A DNA stretch of 64,000 nt from Aliiruegeria haliotis (GTDB taxonomy: Bacteria; Pseudomonadota; Alphaproteobacteria; Rhodobacterales; Rhodobacteraceae): positions 186,001 to 250,000 of the forward strand of contig NZ_PVTD01000003.1 in the NCBI RefSeq assembly GCF_003003255.1, read 5' to 3'. Made by a program: the position numbers and the translations under genes. The first letter of the stretch is position 1; every line of letters starts with the position of its first letter. This document shows positions 18,419 to 27,117 of the stretch, one piece after another. The notes beneath the pieces are model-generated. The model had not been told where the DNA came from. It saw only the letters and a list, made by a program, of their open reading frames with translations, and did no database searches.

Positions 18419-19891
18419 ATGAACGCCTATAAAAAGCTGATGTCCCACACGCGCGAAACCGTTGCGCTGAAACAAGTGCTCGGCCGGCTCAACTGGGATC
18501 AGGAAACGGTGATGCCACGGGGCGCCGCGCCCCAGCGGGCAGAGGAACTCGCGGCGCTGGAAAAGGTGCTGCACGCCCGCCGCACGGACCCGCAGGTCGC
18601 CGAATGGCTGGCCGAAGTGACTCCGAAGGATGCGGTAGCGGATGCGCAGGTTTACCAGATCCGCCGTTCCCATGAGCGTGCAACCAAGGTGCCCGCCGAC
18701 CTGTCGGCGGAAATCGCGAGGGTAACCTCCCTCAGCCAGGGGATCTGGGCAGAGGCCCGCGCCCGCGATGATTTCGCTGCCTTCGCGCCAACGTTGGGCG
18801 AGGTCCTGAACCTGCGCCGGCAGGAGGCGGACGCGCTCGCGCAAGGTGACGATCGCTACGATGCGCTGCTCGACGACTACGAGCCGGGCGAGAGCGCCGC
18901 CAACCTCACCGGGATGTTCGCAGCCATGCGTCCGCGTCTCGTAGCCCTGCGTGAGAAGATCCTCGGAAGCGAAACGACCGCACCCGCCGTCCACGGCCCG
19001 TTCAACGAGCCTCTCCAGATGGAGCTGGCAGAAGCGTGTGCCCGCGCCTTCGGCTACGATTTCGATTTCGGACGGCTCGACAAGGCGGTGCATCCGTTCA
19101 CCTCTGGCCAGGGTCAGGACAGCCGTATCACCACCCGGACCTCTCCAGACGAACCCTTCGGTTGCTTCTATTCGACGATCCACGAGGTCGGCCACGGCTG
19201 TTACGAACAGAACGTGAGCGCAGAATACCTGCTTACCCCGCTCGGCGAAGGTGTCTCGATGGGCGTTCATGAAAGCCAGAGCCGGATCTACGAGAACCAA
19301 CTCGGCCGCGGCCGCGCCTTTACGGGCTGGCTGCACGGTCGCTGCCAGTCTGCCTTCGGCGACATGGGGCTCGACGGGCCGGATTCCTTCTACGCCGCCG
19401 TCAACGCGGTGAACCCGGGCTACATCCGGACCGAGGCGGACGAGGTTCACTACAACCTCCACATCCTGTTGCGGTTCGACCTCGAACAGGCGCTGATCCG
19501 GGGGGATCTCGAGGTGGCCGACCTCGAAGATGCCTGGAACGCGCGCTTCAAGGCCGATTTCGGTGTCGCGGTCGACAAGGCCTCGAACGGGGTCCTGCAG
19601 GATGTGCATTGGCCCGTGGGCCTCTTCGGCTATTTCCCCACCTATTCGCTGGGCAATGTCTATGCGGGCTGCCTCTTCGAGGCGCTGAAGGCAGACGTGC
19701 CGGAATGGGAAACCGCCCTTGCGCGCGGCGACGCAAGCCCTGCCACGGACTGGCTCAGGGCGAAGATCCAGACCCATGGCGCGTTGTATCGGCCGCGCGA
19801 AGTGATCGAGAAGGCCACCGGCAAGCCGATCTCCGTCGATCCGCTACTGACCTACCTCGAAGAGAAATTCAGCGACCTCTACAACCTCTGA
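18419..19891 (+). CDS. M32 family metallocarboxypeptidase (thermostable carboxypeptidase Taq-like)
   Basis: A 490-residue cytosolic zinc carboxypeptidase of family M32. The catalytic HEVGH lies at residues 255-259 (STIHEVGHGCYEQN), with a downstream Glu in GVHESQSRIYEN, the third zinc ligand. Other conserved blocks are LNWDQETVMPRGA near the N-terminus, HPFTSGQGQDSRITTR, and GYFPTYSLGNVYAGCLF. Members trim C-terminal residues from peptides. It begins five bases after ctaA but has no obvious functional link with it. It is convergent with plsY. Confidence 0.95.
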   Translation: MNAYKKLMSHTRETVALKQVLGRLNWDQETVMPRGAAPQRAEELAALEKVLHARRTDPQVAEWLAEVTPKDAVADAQVYQIRRSHERATKVPADLSAEIARVTSLSQGIWAEARARDDFAAFAPTLGEVLNLRRQEADALAQGDDRYDALLDDYEPGESAANLTGMFAAMRPRLVALREKILGSETTAPAVHGPFNEPLQMELAEACARAFGYDFDFGRLDKAVHPFTSGQGQDSRITTRTSPDEPFGCFYSTIHEVGHGCYEQNVSAEYLLTPLGEGVSMGVHESQSRIYENQLGRGRAFTGWLHGRCQSAFGDMGLDGPDSFYAAVNAVNPGYIRTEADEVHYNLHILLRFDLEQALIRGDLEVADLEDAWNARFKADFGVAVDKASNGVLQDVHWPVGLFGYFPTYSLGNVYAGCLFEALKADVPEWETALARGDASPATDWLRAKIQTHGALYRPREVIEKATGKPISVDPLLTYLEEKFSDLYNL

Positions 19892-19917
19892 TCTGCGCCG
19901 GGGATGTTGGACTGCCC

Positions 19918-20526
19918 CTACTTTCCGGCCCCGATGCGCGGTTCTTCTCCGCGCATCAACCGACGGATGTTGGTCGCGTGCCGGACATAGACCAGCAGCG
20001 CCAGCGCAATGGCAAGAACCACCAGGTCCGCGCGCCCGAGGACCAGCGCCCAGAGTGCGCCCGAAGCCGCCGCGACCAACGCCGCCAGTGACGAGATCCG
20101 CCCCACCAGCGCGACCACCAGCCATGTTGCACAGCACGCCAAACCGACACGCCAGTCCAGTGCCAACAGGACACCCAGAAACGTCGCGACCCCCTTGCCG
20201 CCCTTGAACCCAAGCCACACGGGAAACAGGTGCCCAAGGAAGGCGAAGAAACCCGCAACCTGTGCTGCATCCTCGCCCAGCACGGCGCGCGCGATCAACA
20301 CCGCGGCACCGCCCTTGGCAGCATCCAGTACCAGCGTCAGGAAGGCCGCGAGCTTGTTGCCCGTGCGCAGGACGTTTGTTGCGCCGATGTTGCCCGAGCC
20401 GATGGCACGAAGGTCGCCAAGCCCAAATACGCGCGCCATCACGATCCCGAATGGCACCGAGCCCAGCAGATAGGCCAGCGCGGCAACAACAATCAGCGGC
20501 ATCGCACCGGAGTCGAACGGAGGCAT
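19918..20526 (-). CDS. plsY: Acyl-phosphate:glycerol-3-phosphate acyltransferase
   Basis: PlsY makes lysophosphatidate from acyl phosphate and glycerol 3-phosphate, the first step of phospholipid synthesis in most bacteria. The 202-residue membrane protein has five hydrophobic segments and the three family motifs: RAIGSGNIGATNVLR, GFKGGKGVATFLGV and VRHATNIRRLMRGEEPR. ATG 20526 gives the usual N-terminus (MPPFDSGAMPLIVV); the longer open frame upstream reads like leader DNA. It lies downstream of the pyrimidine cluster on the same strand, separated by 186 bp. Confidence 0.94.
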   Translation of the reverse strand: MPPFDSGAMPLIVVAALAYLLGSVPFGIVMARVFGLGDLRAIGSGNIGATNVLRTGNKLAAFLTLVLDAAKGGAAVLIARAVLGEDAAQVAGFFAFLGHLFPVWLGFKGGKGVATFLGVLLALDWRVGLACCATWLVVALVGRISSLAALVAAASGALWALVLGRADLVVLAIALALLVYVRHATNIRRLMRGEEPRIGAGK

Positions 20527-20691
20527 GGCATTCCCTGTCTGTTTCTGTGCCTGAATATCCCCGCCGGAGGGGCGAAAGTCCACGTGCAACCGACCTCAGG
20601 CTGGGGGCGGGTCGCCCATGGCAGGATCGACTTGCCGCCCGGAGGGCGGCCACCCCCAACGCCGAGGTTGCGCGCCAGCGCAACATGAGGC

Positions 20692-20709
20692 GGCGGGAGC
20701 CCCCGCCCC
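20692..20709. repeat. GC-rich hairpin after the pyr cluster
   Basis: GGCGGG-AGCC-CCCGCC forms a strong stem-loop just past the pyrC-like gene. Thirteen bases recur in the opposite orientation at 48507-48519. It may act as an intergenic repeat or attenuating structure. Confidence 0.35.
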
Positions 20710-20712
20710 CGT

Positions 20713-21984
20713 TCAGCGTTCGAAGACACGTTTCCCGCCAACCCAGGTCCCGATCACCTTGCCTTCCATCCGCTGCCCGTCGAACGGCGTGTTCTTCGAC
20801 TTCGACCTCAAGGCAAACCGATCCAGTACGAAGGGCGCATCCGGATCGAAGAGCACAAGATCCGCTGGCGCTCCGACCTCCAGCCGCCCACCCGGCAACC
20901 CGAGCCGTCTGGAGGGGTTCAGCGCCATGGCCCGGAAGAGCTGCGGAAGGCTCAGCAATCCCGCGTGGTAAAGCCGCAGCGCAGCAGGCAGGAACGTCTC
21001 CAGCCCCACGGCGCCCGAAGCCGCCTCCTCGAAAGGCAGCCGTTTGCTCTCCTCGTCCTGTGGCGTATGCATGGAGGAGATCGTGTCGATCACCCCCGCA
21101 CTGACGGCCTCCACCACCGCCAGCCGGTCCGTCTCCGACCGCAGGGGAGGCTTGACCTTGAAGAACGTCCGGTAGTCGCCGACATCCAGCAGGTTCAGCG
21201 TCAGATGGTGGATCGAGGTGCCCGCCGTCACGTCGAACCCATTGCGTTTCGCCCGCTCCAGCGCGGGTAGCGCCCTGCGCGTGGTGATCTGGTCGGCGTG
21301 GTATTTCACCCCGGTCATCTCGACCAGGGCGATATCGCGGTCGAGCCCCATTCGTTCCGCCATTGGCGACACGGCCGGAAGGCCCTTCAGCGAAGCGAAC
21401 TTGCCCGAAGTCACAGCGCCTCCCTTCGACAACCCTGGCTCCTGCGGGTGCGCAATCACCAGAGCCCCCATCGATCGGGTGTATGTGAATGCGCGCGACA
21501 GGACCTTGGTATCGGTGGTCACGGTATCACCGTCGGAAAACGCCACGGCACCGGCATCCTGGAGAAAGCCGATCTCCACCATCTCCCGGCCTGCGCGCTG
21601 CTTCGTCAGCGCAGCCATGGGTGCGATCCGGACCGGGCTGTCCTCGGATGCCCGCCGCGTCACGAACTCCAGTGTTTCGGGTGTATCGATCGCCGGCAGG
21701 GTATCGGCGCGTGTCACCATCGTGGTCACGCCACCGGCCGCAGCGGCCATGCCGGCGGTGCGGAAGCTTTCCTTGTGCCGCTCGCCCGGCTCACAGATTT
21801 TCACCCCGATGTCGACAATCCCGGGCGCCAGCACCTTGCCGCCGCAATCCAGCGCGCCCTCCGCCCGCGTATCCCCTGCCACGACCGAGGCAATCAAACC
21901 GTTCTTGACCGTGAGGGTGCCAAGCGTCTCTGTCCCGGCCTCGGGATCGATCAGGCGGGCATTTGTCAGTGTCAGGTCGCTCAT
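20713..21984 (-). CDS. Dihydroorotase-like protein lacking the metal site (PyrC'/PyrX type)
   Basis: A 423-residue amidohydrolase-fold protein clearly homologous to class I dihydroorotase, but with key residues missing. The metal motif DxHxH (normally VDxHVHxREPG) reads GIVDIGVKICEPGERH, the HAED-type ligand site reads VIAHPQEPGL, and the catalytic TDHAPH motif reads SSMHTPQDEESKR. Conserved scaffolding motifs remain (GGVTTMVTRADTLPAID, SIHHLTLN, GAVGLETFLPAALRLY, NPSRRLGLPGG). Such inactive homologues partner aspartate transcarbamoylase in some bacteria, for example Pseudomonas. The gene is in a coupled set with pyrB, which supports that role. True dihydroorotase activity must then come from another gene, not seen in this window. 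Confidence 0.9.
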   Translation of the reverse strand: MSDLTLTNARLIDPEAGTETLGTLTVKNGLIASVVAGDTRAEGALDCGGKVLAPGIVDIGVKICEPGERHKESFRTAGMAAAAGGVTTMVTRADTLPAIDTPETLEFVTRRASEDSPVRIAPMAALTKQRAGREMVEIGFLQDAGAVAFSDGDTVTTDTKVLSRAFTYTRSMGALVIAHPQEPGLSKGGAVTSGKFASLKGLPAVSPMAERMGLDRDIALVEMTGVKYHADQITTRRALPALERAKRNGFDVTAGTSIHHLTLNLLDVGDYRTFFKVKPPLRSETDRLAVVEAVSAGVIDTISSMHTPQDEESKRLPFEEAASGAVGLETFLPAALRLYHAGLLSLPQLFRAMALNPSRRLGLPGGRLEVGAPADLVLFDPDAPFVLDRFALRSKSKNTPFDGQRMEGKVIGTWVGGKRVFER

Positions 21985-22526
21985 GAAGCCCCCCTGTGGT
22001 TCTGGATCTGGCGCATGAGGCCCAACACCTCACGACCGTCTGGAATGAGTTCGAAACCGATGCGGTTCTGGCCTCGGGCAGTCTTTCGCCTGTCGGCGAA
22101 GCGGATGCTCTGAAGCGCGCCATCCTCCAAGTCGAGCACGGTCCCGGCATGGATCGGCCAGGAGTTCCGGTCGCGCTGGCCGAGGATTTCCGTCGCGATG
22201 AATGCACGCCGGTTGGTCAGTGTGTACCAGCTCCGTTTGCGTCGATAGGCATCGATCAGGACCTTGCCGCCGGCCTTGTCGAATCCCACCCACAGGAAGG
22301 GCAGTCCGAACAGCGGGAAGATAATCCCGAAAATGTTGCCGTCCCCGATAGAGGCCCGCATAGCCCCCGAAATCCAGAACACCGCGAACCCGAACATCAC
22401 AAGCCCCGTGAGCACGTTTCCGGGTTCCAGTCCGCGGAAGGACACCTGCCCCGAGGGCCGCCCCTGCCACAGGATCTCCTCCCCGTCGTCGAGCAGCCCA
22501 TCCCATCCCGGCGGTGCGTCACTCAT
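21981..22526 (-). CDS. PH-domain-like membrane protein in the pyrB cluster
   Basis: A 181-residue protein with two closely spaced hydrophobic segments (about residues 35-80, LTGLVMFGFAVFWISG and IFGIIFPLFGLPFLWVG) followed by a domain resembling bacterial PH domains (YRRKRSWYTLTNRRAFIATE, then a TVLDLEDGALQSIRF strand). N-terminal LLDDGEEILWQGRPSG is typical of such membrane-PH proteins. Its function is unknown. It overlaps both neighbours by four bases (ATGA), so it is translated together with the pyrB cluster. Confidence 0.75.
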   Translation of the reverse strand: MSDAPPGWDGLLDDGEEILWQGRPSGQVSFRGLEPGNVLTGLVMFGFAVFWISGAMRASIGDGNIFGIIFPLFGLPFLWVGFDKAGGKVLIDAYRRKRSWYTLTNRRAFIATEILGQRDRNSWPIHAGTVLDLEDGALQSIRFADRRKTARGQNRIGFELIPDGREVLGLMRQIQNHRGAS

Positions 22527-22951
22527 CGCTCGCTCACCCCTGCGGTTTCGGCGATACGGCGCTGAACCTCGGCAGGATCGGCCATGTAGCGGATCAACTG
22601 CTTGTTGCCGTCCCGCGTAATCAGCTGCACCGCGCTCCCGAGGGTGCGCACCTTGTCGAGATCGCGCAGCGCAACGCTCCGGCCCGATGTGGCGGTGATC
22701 GCACGGGCGCTCAGGTCCCAGCGCAGCCCGAGTTCCTCGGACGCCAGGTAGCCTCCGCGCACGGCAATGGCGAGGCAGGCGCCCACGGCACCGACCCAGA
22801 AGTCAGGATTCCCCAGCAGAAAGAGAACCAGCGTCGCCAGCACGGAGAGCGCTACAGCCATAAGAACATGGTCCCGAATGTAAATCCGGCGATCCGGCTG
22901 CCAGCTCCGGATCACGCGGTCCACCTCGGCCACAACCCCGTCCTCAGTCAT
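22523..22951 (-). CDS. Small membrane protein of unknown function between pyrB and pyrC'
   Basis: A 142-residue protein with a short basic N-terminus, two adjacent membrane segments ([20 protein letters not shown] and [14 protein letters not shown], residues ~30-65) and a soluble C-terminal half ([23 protein letters not shown]) that has a PH-like strand pattern similar to the next gene. No named family is recognised. ATG 22951 overlaps the end of pyrB by eight bases; the open frame continues upstream only as pyrB antiphase. It may be a degenerate paralogue of the PH-like neighbour. Confidence 0.7.
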   Translation of the reverse strand: MTEDGVVAEVDRVIRSWQPDRRIYIRDHVLMAVALSVLATLVLFLLGNPDFWVGAVGACLAIAVRGGYLASEELGLRWDLSARAITATSGRSVALRDLDKVRTLGSAVQLITRDGNKQLIRYMADPAEVQRRIAETAGVSER

Positions 22952-23894
22952 CGCCAGCCTCCCGCGCCGCGCGCAAGTTGCGAGCCAGCAGATCCATCGC
23001 GGCCATGCGCACGGCCACGCCCATTTCAACTTGCTCCTGAATCACCGAGCGGTTGATGTCATCGGCGATGGTCCCGTCGATCTCCACACCCCGGTTCATC
23101 GGACCGGGATGCATGACGATCGCATCCTCCTTCGCATGCGCCAGCTTCGCCGCATCCAGCCCGAACCGGTGATAGTACTCCCGCTCCGAGGGGATGAAGC
23201 CGCCATCCATCCGCTCTTTCTGGAGCCGCAGCATCATCACGACGTCGCAATCGGCGAGCCCCTCTGCCATGTCGTCATAGACCTCCACACCCCAATCGGC
23301 CGCCCCCGAGGGAACCAGCGTCGGCGGGCCGACCAGCCGCACCCTGTTCTCCATCTTGCCCAGCAGCAGGATGTTCGAACGCGCAACGCGCGAATGGGCA
23401 ATGTCGCCACATATCGCGATGTTCAGGCGGTGCAGGCGCCCCTTGGCCCGGCGGATCGTCAGCGCATCGAGCAGCGCCTGTGTCGGGTGCTCATGCCTGC
23501 CGTCGCCTGCGTTCAGAACCGCACAATTCACCTTCTGCGCCAACAGGTCGACAGCGCCCGAATGCGGGTGTCGCACAACCAGGAGGTCGGGATGCATCGC
23601 GTTCAGGGTCAGGGCGGTGTCGATCAGCGTTTCGCCCTTCTTGATCGAACTCGCCTGCATCTGCATGTTCATCACATCCGCCCCGAGCCGCTTGCCCGCC
23701 AGTTCGAAACTGGCCTGCGTCCGGGTGGAGTTCTCGAAGAACATGTTGATCTGGGTGAGCCCGGCGAGGGTATCGGAATGCTTCACCGAGGCCCGGTTCA
23801 GCGCCACGTATTCATCGGCGAGATCCAGAACACTCGTGATCTCGATGGGGTGTAGCGTTTCGATACCCAGAAGATGTCTGGCGCGGAATGTCAT
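22944..23894 (-). CDS. pyrB: Aspartate carbamoyltransferase catalytic subunit
   Basis: PyrB condenses carbamoyl phosphate and aspartate in pyrimidine synthesis. The 316-residue protein has the carbamoyl-phosphate motif [20 protein letters not shown] (residues ~52-71), the 80s-loop [13 protein letters not shown], the HPHSG segment, [17 protein letters not shown], and [12 protein letters not shown] near the C-terminus. No pyrI regulatory gene is nearby, as expected for the class that pairs with a dihydroorotase-like subunit. ATG 23894 is preceded by GGAGGG; the open frame extends upstream into the udg promoter region. It heads the four-gene pyr operon. Confidence 0.97.
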   Translation of the reverse strand: MTFRARHLLGIETLHPIEITSVLDLADEYVALNRASVKHSDTLAGLTQINMFFENSTRTQASFELAGKRLGADVMNMQMQASSIKKGETLIDTALTLNAMHPDLLVVRHPHSGAVDLLAQKVNCAVLNAGDGRHEHPTQALLDALTIRRAKGRLHRLNIAICGDIAHSRVARSNILLLGKMENRVRLVGPPTLVPSGAADWGVEVYDDMAEGLADCDVVMMLRLQKERMDGGFIPSEREYYHRFGLDAAKLAHAKEDAIVMHPGPMNRGVEIDGTIADDINRSVIQEQVEMGVAVRMAAMDLLARNLRAAREAGDD

Positions 23895-23919
23895 GGGCCC
23901 CTCCGATATGCTGCGCCGC

Positions 23920-23946
23920 TTATAACAGAGCCGTCGGCACCGGCAA
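23920..23946 (-). promoter_or_regulatory. Candidate promoter of the pyrB operon
   Basis: On the minus strand TTGCCG (23946-23941), 15-base spacer, TTATAA (23925-23920), 26 bases before the pyrB start. The spacer is slightly short. Confidence 0.35.
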
Positions 23947-24053
23947 CGCGGCCTGCTGCCCTCCTGCGACCCAAGGCGCCCCGGGCGACCGCTGGCAAAG
24001 CCACACCACTCCGGCCACTTCCCGATGGCCGCCCGATGGGATAGCAACGAGGC

Positions 24054-24881
24054 ATGGACCAGGACCTCACTCCCTACGATGCCTTCGCCGCGCTCGATTT
24101 CCAGATCGGGCTGGGCGTGGACGAGGCAATCGGCGAGGCGCCCGTGGACCGCTACGCACAGAGCCGCGAACAGGAAGATCGCAAGCGTGCCGCTGCCGAA
24201 GCGCGCCACAACGACCCCTTCCCGCTGAAGAAGACACCGCCTGCGCCGGTCATCGCCCCGAAAGTGGATCCCGTGGCCGAAGCACGCGCCCTAGCCGAGA
24301 GCGCCGGATCGCTCGAAGACCTGCGCGACGCGATGGCCGGGTTCGAGCATTGCGACCTGAAGAAGGGCGCGCGCTCGCTGGTTTTCTCGGACGGAAACCC
24401 TAACGCGCGGGTGATGATCATCGGCGAAGCCCCGGGCCGGGACGAGGATATTCAGGGCCGCCCCTTCGTCGGCCGTGCCGGGCAGTTGCTCGACCGGATG
24501 CTTGCTGCCATCGACCTGTCGCGAGAGGCGACAGATGCCGGGAAATGGGTCTACATCACCAACGTGTTGCCGTGGCGCCCACCGCAGAACCGCGACCCGA
24601 AGCCCGAAGAGATCGCCATGCTCAAGCCCTTCGTGGAGCGGCACGTGTCGCTGGTGCAGCCCGACCTGCTTGTTCTGATGGGCAACATATCCTGTCAGGC
24701 CGGGCTGGGGCGGCGCGGGATCACCCGGCTTCGTGGCAATTGGACAGAGGCCTACGGCTTGCCTGCACTGCCCATGTTCCACCCCGCCTACCTGCTGCGG
24801 AACCCGTCCGCCAAGCGGGAGGCCTGGGCGGATCTGCTCGACCTGCAATCCCGCCTGCGCAACGACAGAGCCGCCGGATGA
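24054..24881 (+). CDS. Uracil-DNA glycosylase, family-4-like, without Fe-S cysteines
   Basis: A 275-residue protein that removes uracil from DNA by analogy with family 4 UDGs. The active-site loop is [25 protein letters not shown] (from about residue 122; split here as GEAPGRDED and GRPFVGRAG), the middle motif is [20 protein letters not shown], and the C-terminal motif is [12 protein letters not shown] with His243. Classical family 4 members carry four cysteines for a 4Fe-4S cluster, including one in the KCRPP segment; here the equivalent is LPWRPP and only one cysteine (EHC) remains in the N-terminal site. It is thus a cluster-free variant, as seen in some alphaproteobacteria. A polar N-terminal extension of ~80 residues is present. 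Confidence 0.88.
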   Translation: MDQDLTPYDAFAALDFQIGLGVDEAIGEAPVDRYAQSREQEDRKRAAAEARHNDPFPLKKTPPAPVIAPKVDPVAEARALAESAGSLEDLRDAMAGFEHCDLKKGARSLVFSDGNPNARVMIIGEAPGRDEDIQGRPFVGRAGQLLDRMLAAIDLSREATDAGKWVYITNVLPWRPPQNRDPKPEEIAMLKPFVERHVSLVQPDLLVLMGNISCQAGLGRRGITRLRGNWTEAYGLPALPMFHPAYLLRNPSAKREAWADLLDLQSRLRNDRAAG

Positions 24882-24930
24882 GCCCCAACACCTTTCCGAT
24901 ACCGACTTGCCAAACCGAAAGCCGACAGAC

Positions 24931-25473
24931 ATGCACAGCCCCGCCTCAGAGCGCACGTTCATTCCCGTTCGCATCGCCATCCTGACCGTTTCCGACAGCC
25001 GCAGCCTTGCCGAAGACCGTTCCGGCGACACGCTGGTGGCGCGATTGGAAGCGGCGGGCCACATCCTTGCCGACCGCGCAATCGTCAAGGACGAACGCAG
25101 CGAGATCGCGGACCGCTTGCGGGCCTGGTGCGCCGACCCGGCCATCGATGTAGTGATCTCCACCGGGGGCACCGGCCTGACCGGCCGGGATGTGACAGTC
25201 GAGGCGCATCGCGATGTATATGAGAAGGAGATCGACGCCTTCGGCACGTTCTTCACCATGGTATCCGTCAAGAAAATAGGCACCTCGGCGGTGCAGTCCC
25301 GCGCCTGCGGAGGCGTTTCCGGCGGGACTTATCTCTTTGCGCTCCCGGGCAGTACAGGCGCCTGCAAGGACGGCTGGGACGAGATCCTGGAACCGCAACT
25401 CGACTATCGCCACATGCCCTGCAACTTCGTGGAGATCTTTCCACGGCTCGACGAGCACAAGCGCCGCAAGTGA
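24931..25473 (+). CDS. moaB: Molybdenum cofactor biosynthesis protein B
   Basis: MoaB/MogA-fold proteins bind molybdopterin and in many bacteria catalyse or assist its adenylylation before molybdate insertion. The 180-residue protein has IAILTVSDSRSLAEDRSGDTL at the start of the fold, VVISTGGTGLTGRDVTVEA as the central motif and an FALPGSTGACKDGWDEIL motif near the C-terminus. ATG 24931 gives a product starting MHSPASERTFIPV; upstream sequence in frame belongs to the udg shadow. It follows udg by 49 bp on the same strand, but no other moa/moe gene is near. Confidence 0.92.
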   Translation: MHSPASERTFIPVRIAILTVSDSRSLAEDRSGDTLVARLEAAGHILADRAIVKDERSEIADRLRAWCADPAIDVVISTGGTGLTGRDVTVEAHRDVYEKEIDAFGTFFTMVSVKKIGTSAVQSRACGGVSGGTYLFALPGSTGACKDGWDEILEPQLDYRHMPCNFVEIFPRLDEHKRRK

Positions 25474-25530
25474 CCATGCTTCAGGCTTTTTGGCGGATCT
25501 GGCAGAAAAAACCGACCAGAATGGCGGGCT

Positions 25531-25551
25531 GCCACGTAACAACACCGTGGC
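25531..25551. promoter_or_regulatory. Inverted repeat GCCACG-N9-CGTGGC upstream of the RND pump
   Basis: GCCACG (25531-25536) and CGTGGC (25546-25551) form six-bp perfect arms directly before the candidate -35 box. This is the layout of a repressor or activator site; no regulator gene is adjacent. Confidence 0.4.
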
Positions 25552-25552
25552 T

Positions 25553-25580
25553 TTGCCGATCGGCCTTCCCAGACTAGACT
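25553..25580 (+). promoter_or_regulatory. Candidate promoter of the RND efflux operon
   Basis: TTGCCG (25553-25558), 16-base spacer, TAGACT (25575-25580), 43 bases before the adaptor start codon. Confidence 0.4.
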
Positions 25581-25623
25581 CGGCAGGCCATAGCGAACGG
25601 GCGTCACATCTGAAGGCTGAGCC

Positions 25624-27114
25624 ATGCTGTTTCTCCGACGGTCTCTCACTGGGCTGTTTCTTCTATCCCTCACGTTGGGGCTGCTTGCATATGCAGGCGG
25701 GGTCTTTTTCGACGCCCTGGAAGAGCGCGCCAACCGGGAGAGCCGACAGCGCCCCGCGCGGGAACGTATCATTTCGGTCAACTCGGTCGAGGCGCAACCC
25801 GGGTCCGTGATCCCGGTCATATCGACCTTCGGAGAGATCCAAAGCCGCCGCTCGCTCGAAATCCGCGCCGGCACAGGCGGGCGCATTGTCCAGTTGAGCG
25901 AGAACTTTGAAAGCGGTGCGCAGGTGGAAGCCGGTGCGCTGCTGGCACTGGTCGACCCCAAGGACGCCGAATCCGCGGTTGAAGTGGCGCGAACCGACCT
26001 TGAGGAAGCCGAAACCGAACTGGCGGATGCGGAGCGCAACCTTGCGCTGGTGCGGGATGAACTCGCCGCTACCCAGGCGCAGGCCGACCTGCGCACACAG
26101 GCCTTGCAGCGCCAGCGCGACCTTGCAGCACGCGGAGTGGGCACGGAGGCTGCGGTCGAAACCGCCGCCCTGGCCGAAGCCAGCGCCAAACAGGCCGTCG
26201 TCGGCCGTCGCATGTCCGAGGCTGCGGCCGAGACACGGGTCGGGCAGGCAAAGAGCCGCCTGAACCGCGAGAAACTCGCGCTGGCTGTTGCCCTGCGCGA
26301 TCTGGAAGATCACGAGGTTCGCGCGACCTTCAACGGCACCCTATCCGATGTCACCGTGGTCGAGGGCGGGCTGGTGTCGCAGAACGAACGCCTCGGTGCC
26401 CTGATCGATCCCACCGCGCTGGAGGTCGCGTTTCGGCTGTCCACCACGCAATATGCGCGGCTTCTGGACGATGCCGGTGACCTCATCGGTGCGCCGGTCC
26501 GGGTGACGCTGGACGTGCTGGAACTGGACCTGGAGGCCACGGGGCGTATCACGCGCGTGAACGCCCTCGTCGGCGAGGGACAGACCGGGCGACAACTCTT
26601 CGCCCGCCTCGACCAGTTCGCAGGCTTCCGTCCCGGCGACTTTGTTTCGGTGTCCATCGAGGAGCCGGAACTGCGCGGGGTGGTCCGCCTGCCAGCGACA
26701 GCGCTCGATGCCGCGAACACCGTACTTGTGATCGGCGAGGACAGCCGATTGGAAGTTGCCGAAGTCAGCCTTTTGCGGCGCCAGGGCGACGACGTGATCG
26801 TTCGCGCCGACGACATTGCCGGCGCCCGCATCGTTGCCGAACGCACACCGCTCATCGGGCCGGGGATCCGCGTAAAGGACCTCTCGGCCGATCGGGCCCC
26901 AGAGATGGCGGGGACCGACGCCACCACGCCGCAACCCATGGGCGAAGACGAGACGGTGGAACTGACCGATGAACGTCGTGCGGCGCTGATCGCGGCCGTG
27001 GAGGGCAACACGCGCATGCCCGCCGATGCCAAGGAACGCATCCTGTCACGCCTCCGGCAGGACCGGGTCCCGGCCAGCATGGTCGAGCGGATCGAAAGCC
27101 GGATGGGGGGCTGA
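25624..27114 (+). CDS. RND efflux system periplasmic adaptor (membrane fusion) subunit
   Basis: A 496-residue HlyD/AcrA-type adaptor. It begins with a membrane anchor (LTGLFLLSLTLGLLAYAGGVFF), then a lipoyl-like half (SLEIRAGTGGRIVQLSENFESGAQVEAGALLALVD), a long helical hairpin (residues ~120-230, strongly coiled coil), the second lipoyl half (VRATFNGTLSDVTVVEGGLVSQ) and beta-barrel/MP domains. The C-terminal ~80 residues are hydrophilic and longer than usual for AcrA. It is followed three bases later by the RND permease. No outer-membrane channel gene is adjacent, so a TolC encoded elsewhere is expected. Substrates are unknown. Confidence 0.92.
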   Translation: MLFLRRSLTGLFLLSLTLGLLAYAGGVFFDALEERANRESRQRPARERIISVNSVEAQPGSVIPVISTFGEIQSRRSLEIRAGTGGRIVQLSENFESGAQVEAGALLALVDPKDAESAVEVARTDLEEAETELADAERNLALVRDELAATQAQADLRTQALQRQRDLAARGVGTEAAVETAALAEASAKQAVVGRRMSEAAAETRVGQAKSRLNREKLALAVALRDLEDHEVRATFNGTLSDVTVVEGGLVSQNERLGALIDPTALEVAFRLSTTQYARLLDDAGDLIGAPVRVTLDVLELDLEATGRITRVNALVGEGQTGRQLFARLDQFAGFRPGDFVSVSIEEPELRGVVRLPATALDAANTVLVIGEDSRLEVAEVSLLRRQGDDVIVRADDIAGARIVAERTPLIGPGIRVKDLSADRAPEMAGTDATTPQPMGEDETVELTDERRAALIAAVEGNTRMPADAKERILSRLRQDRVPASMVERIESRMGG

Positions 27115-27117
27115 TCC

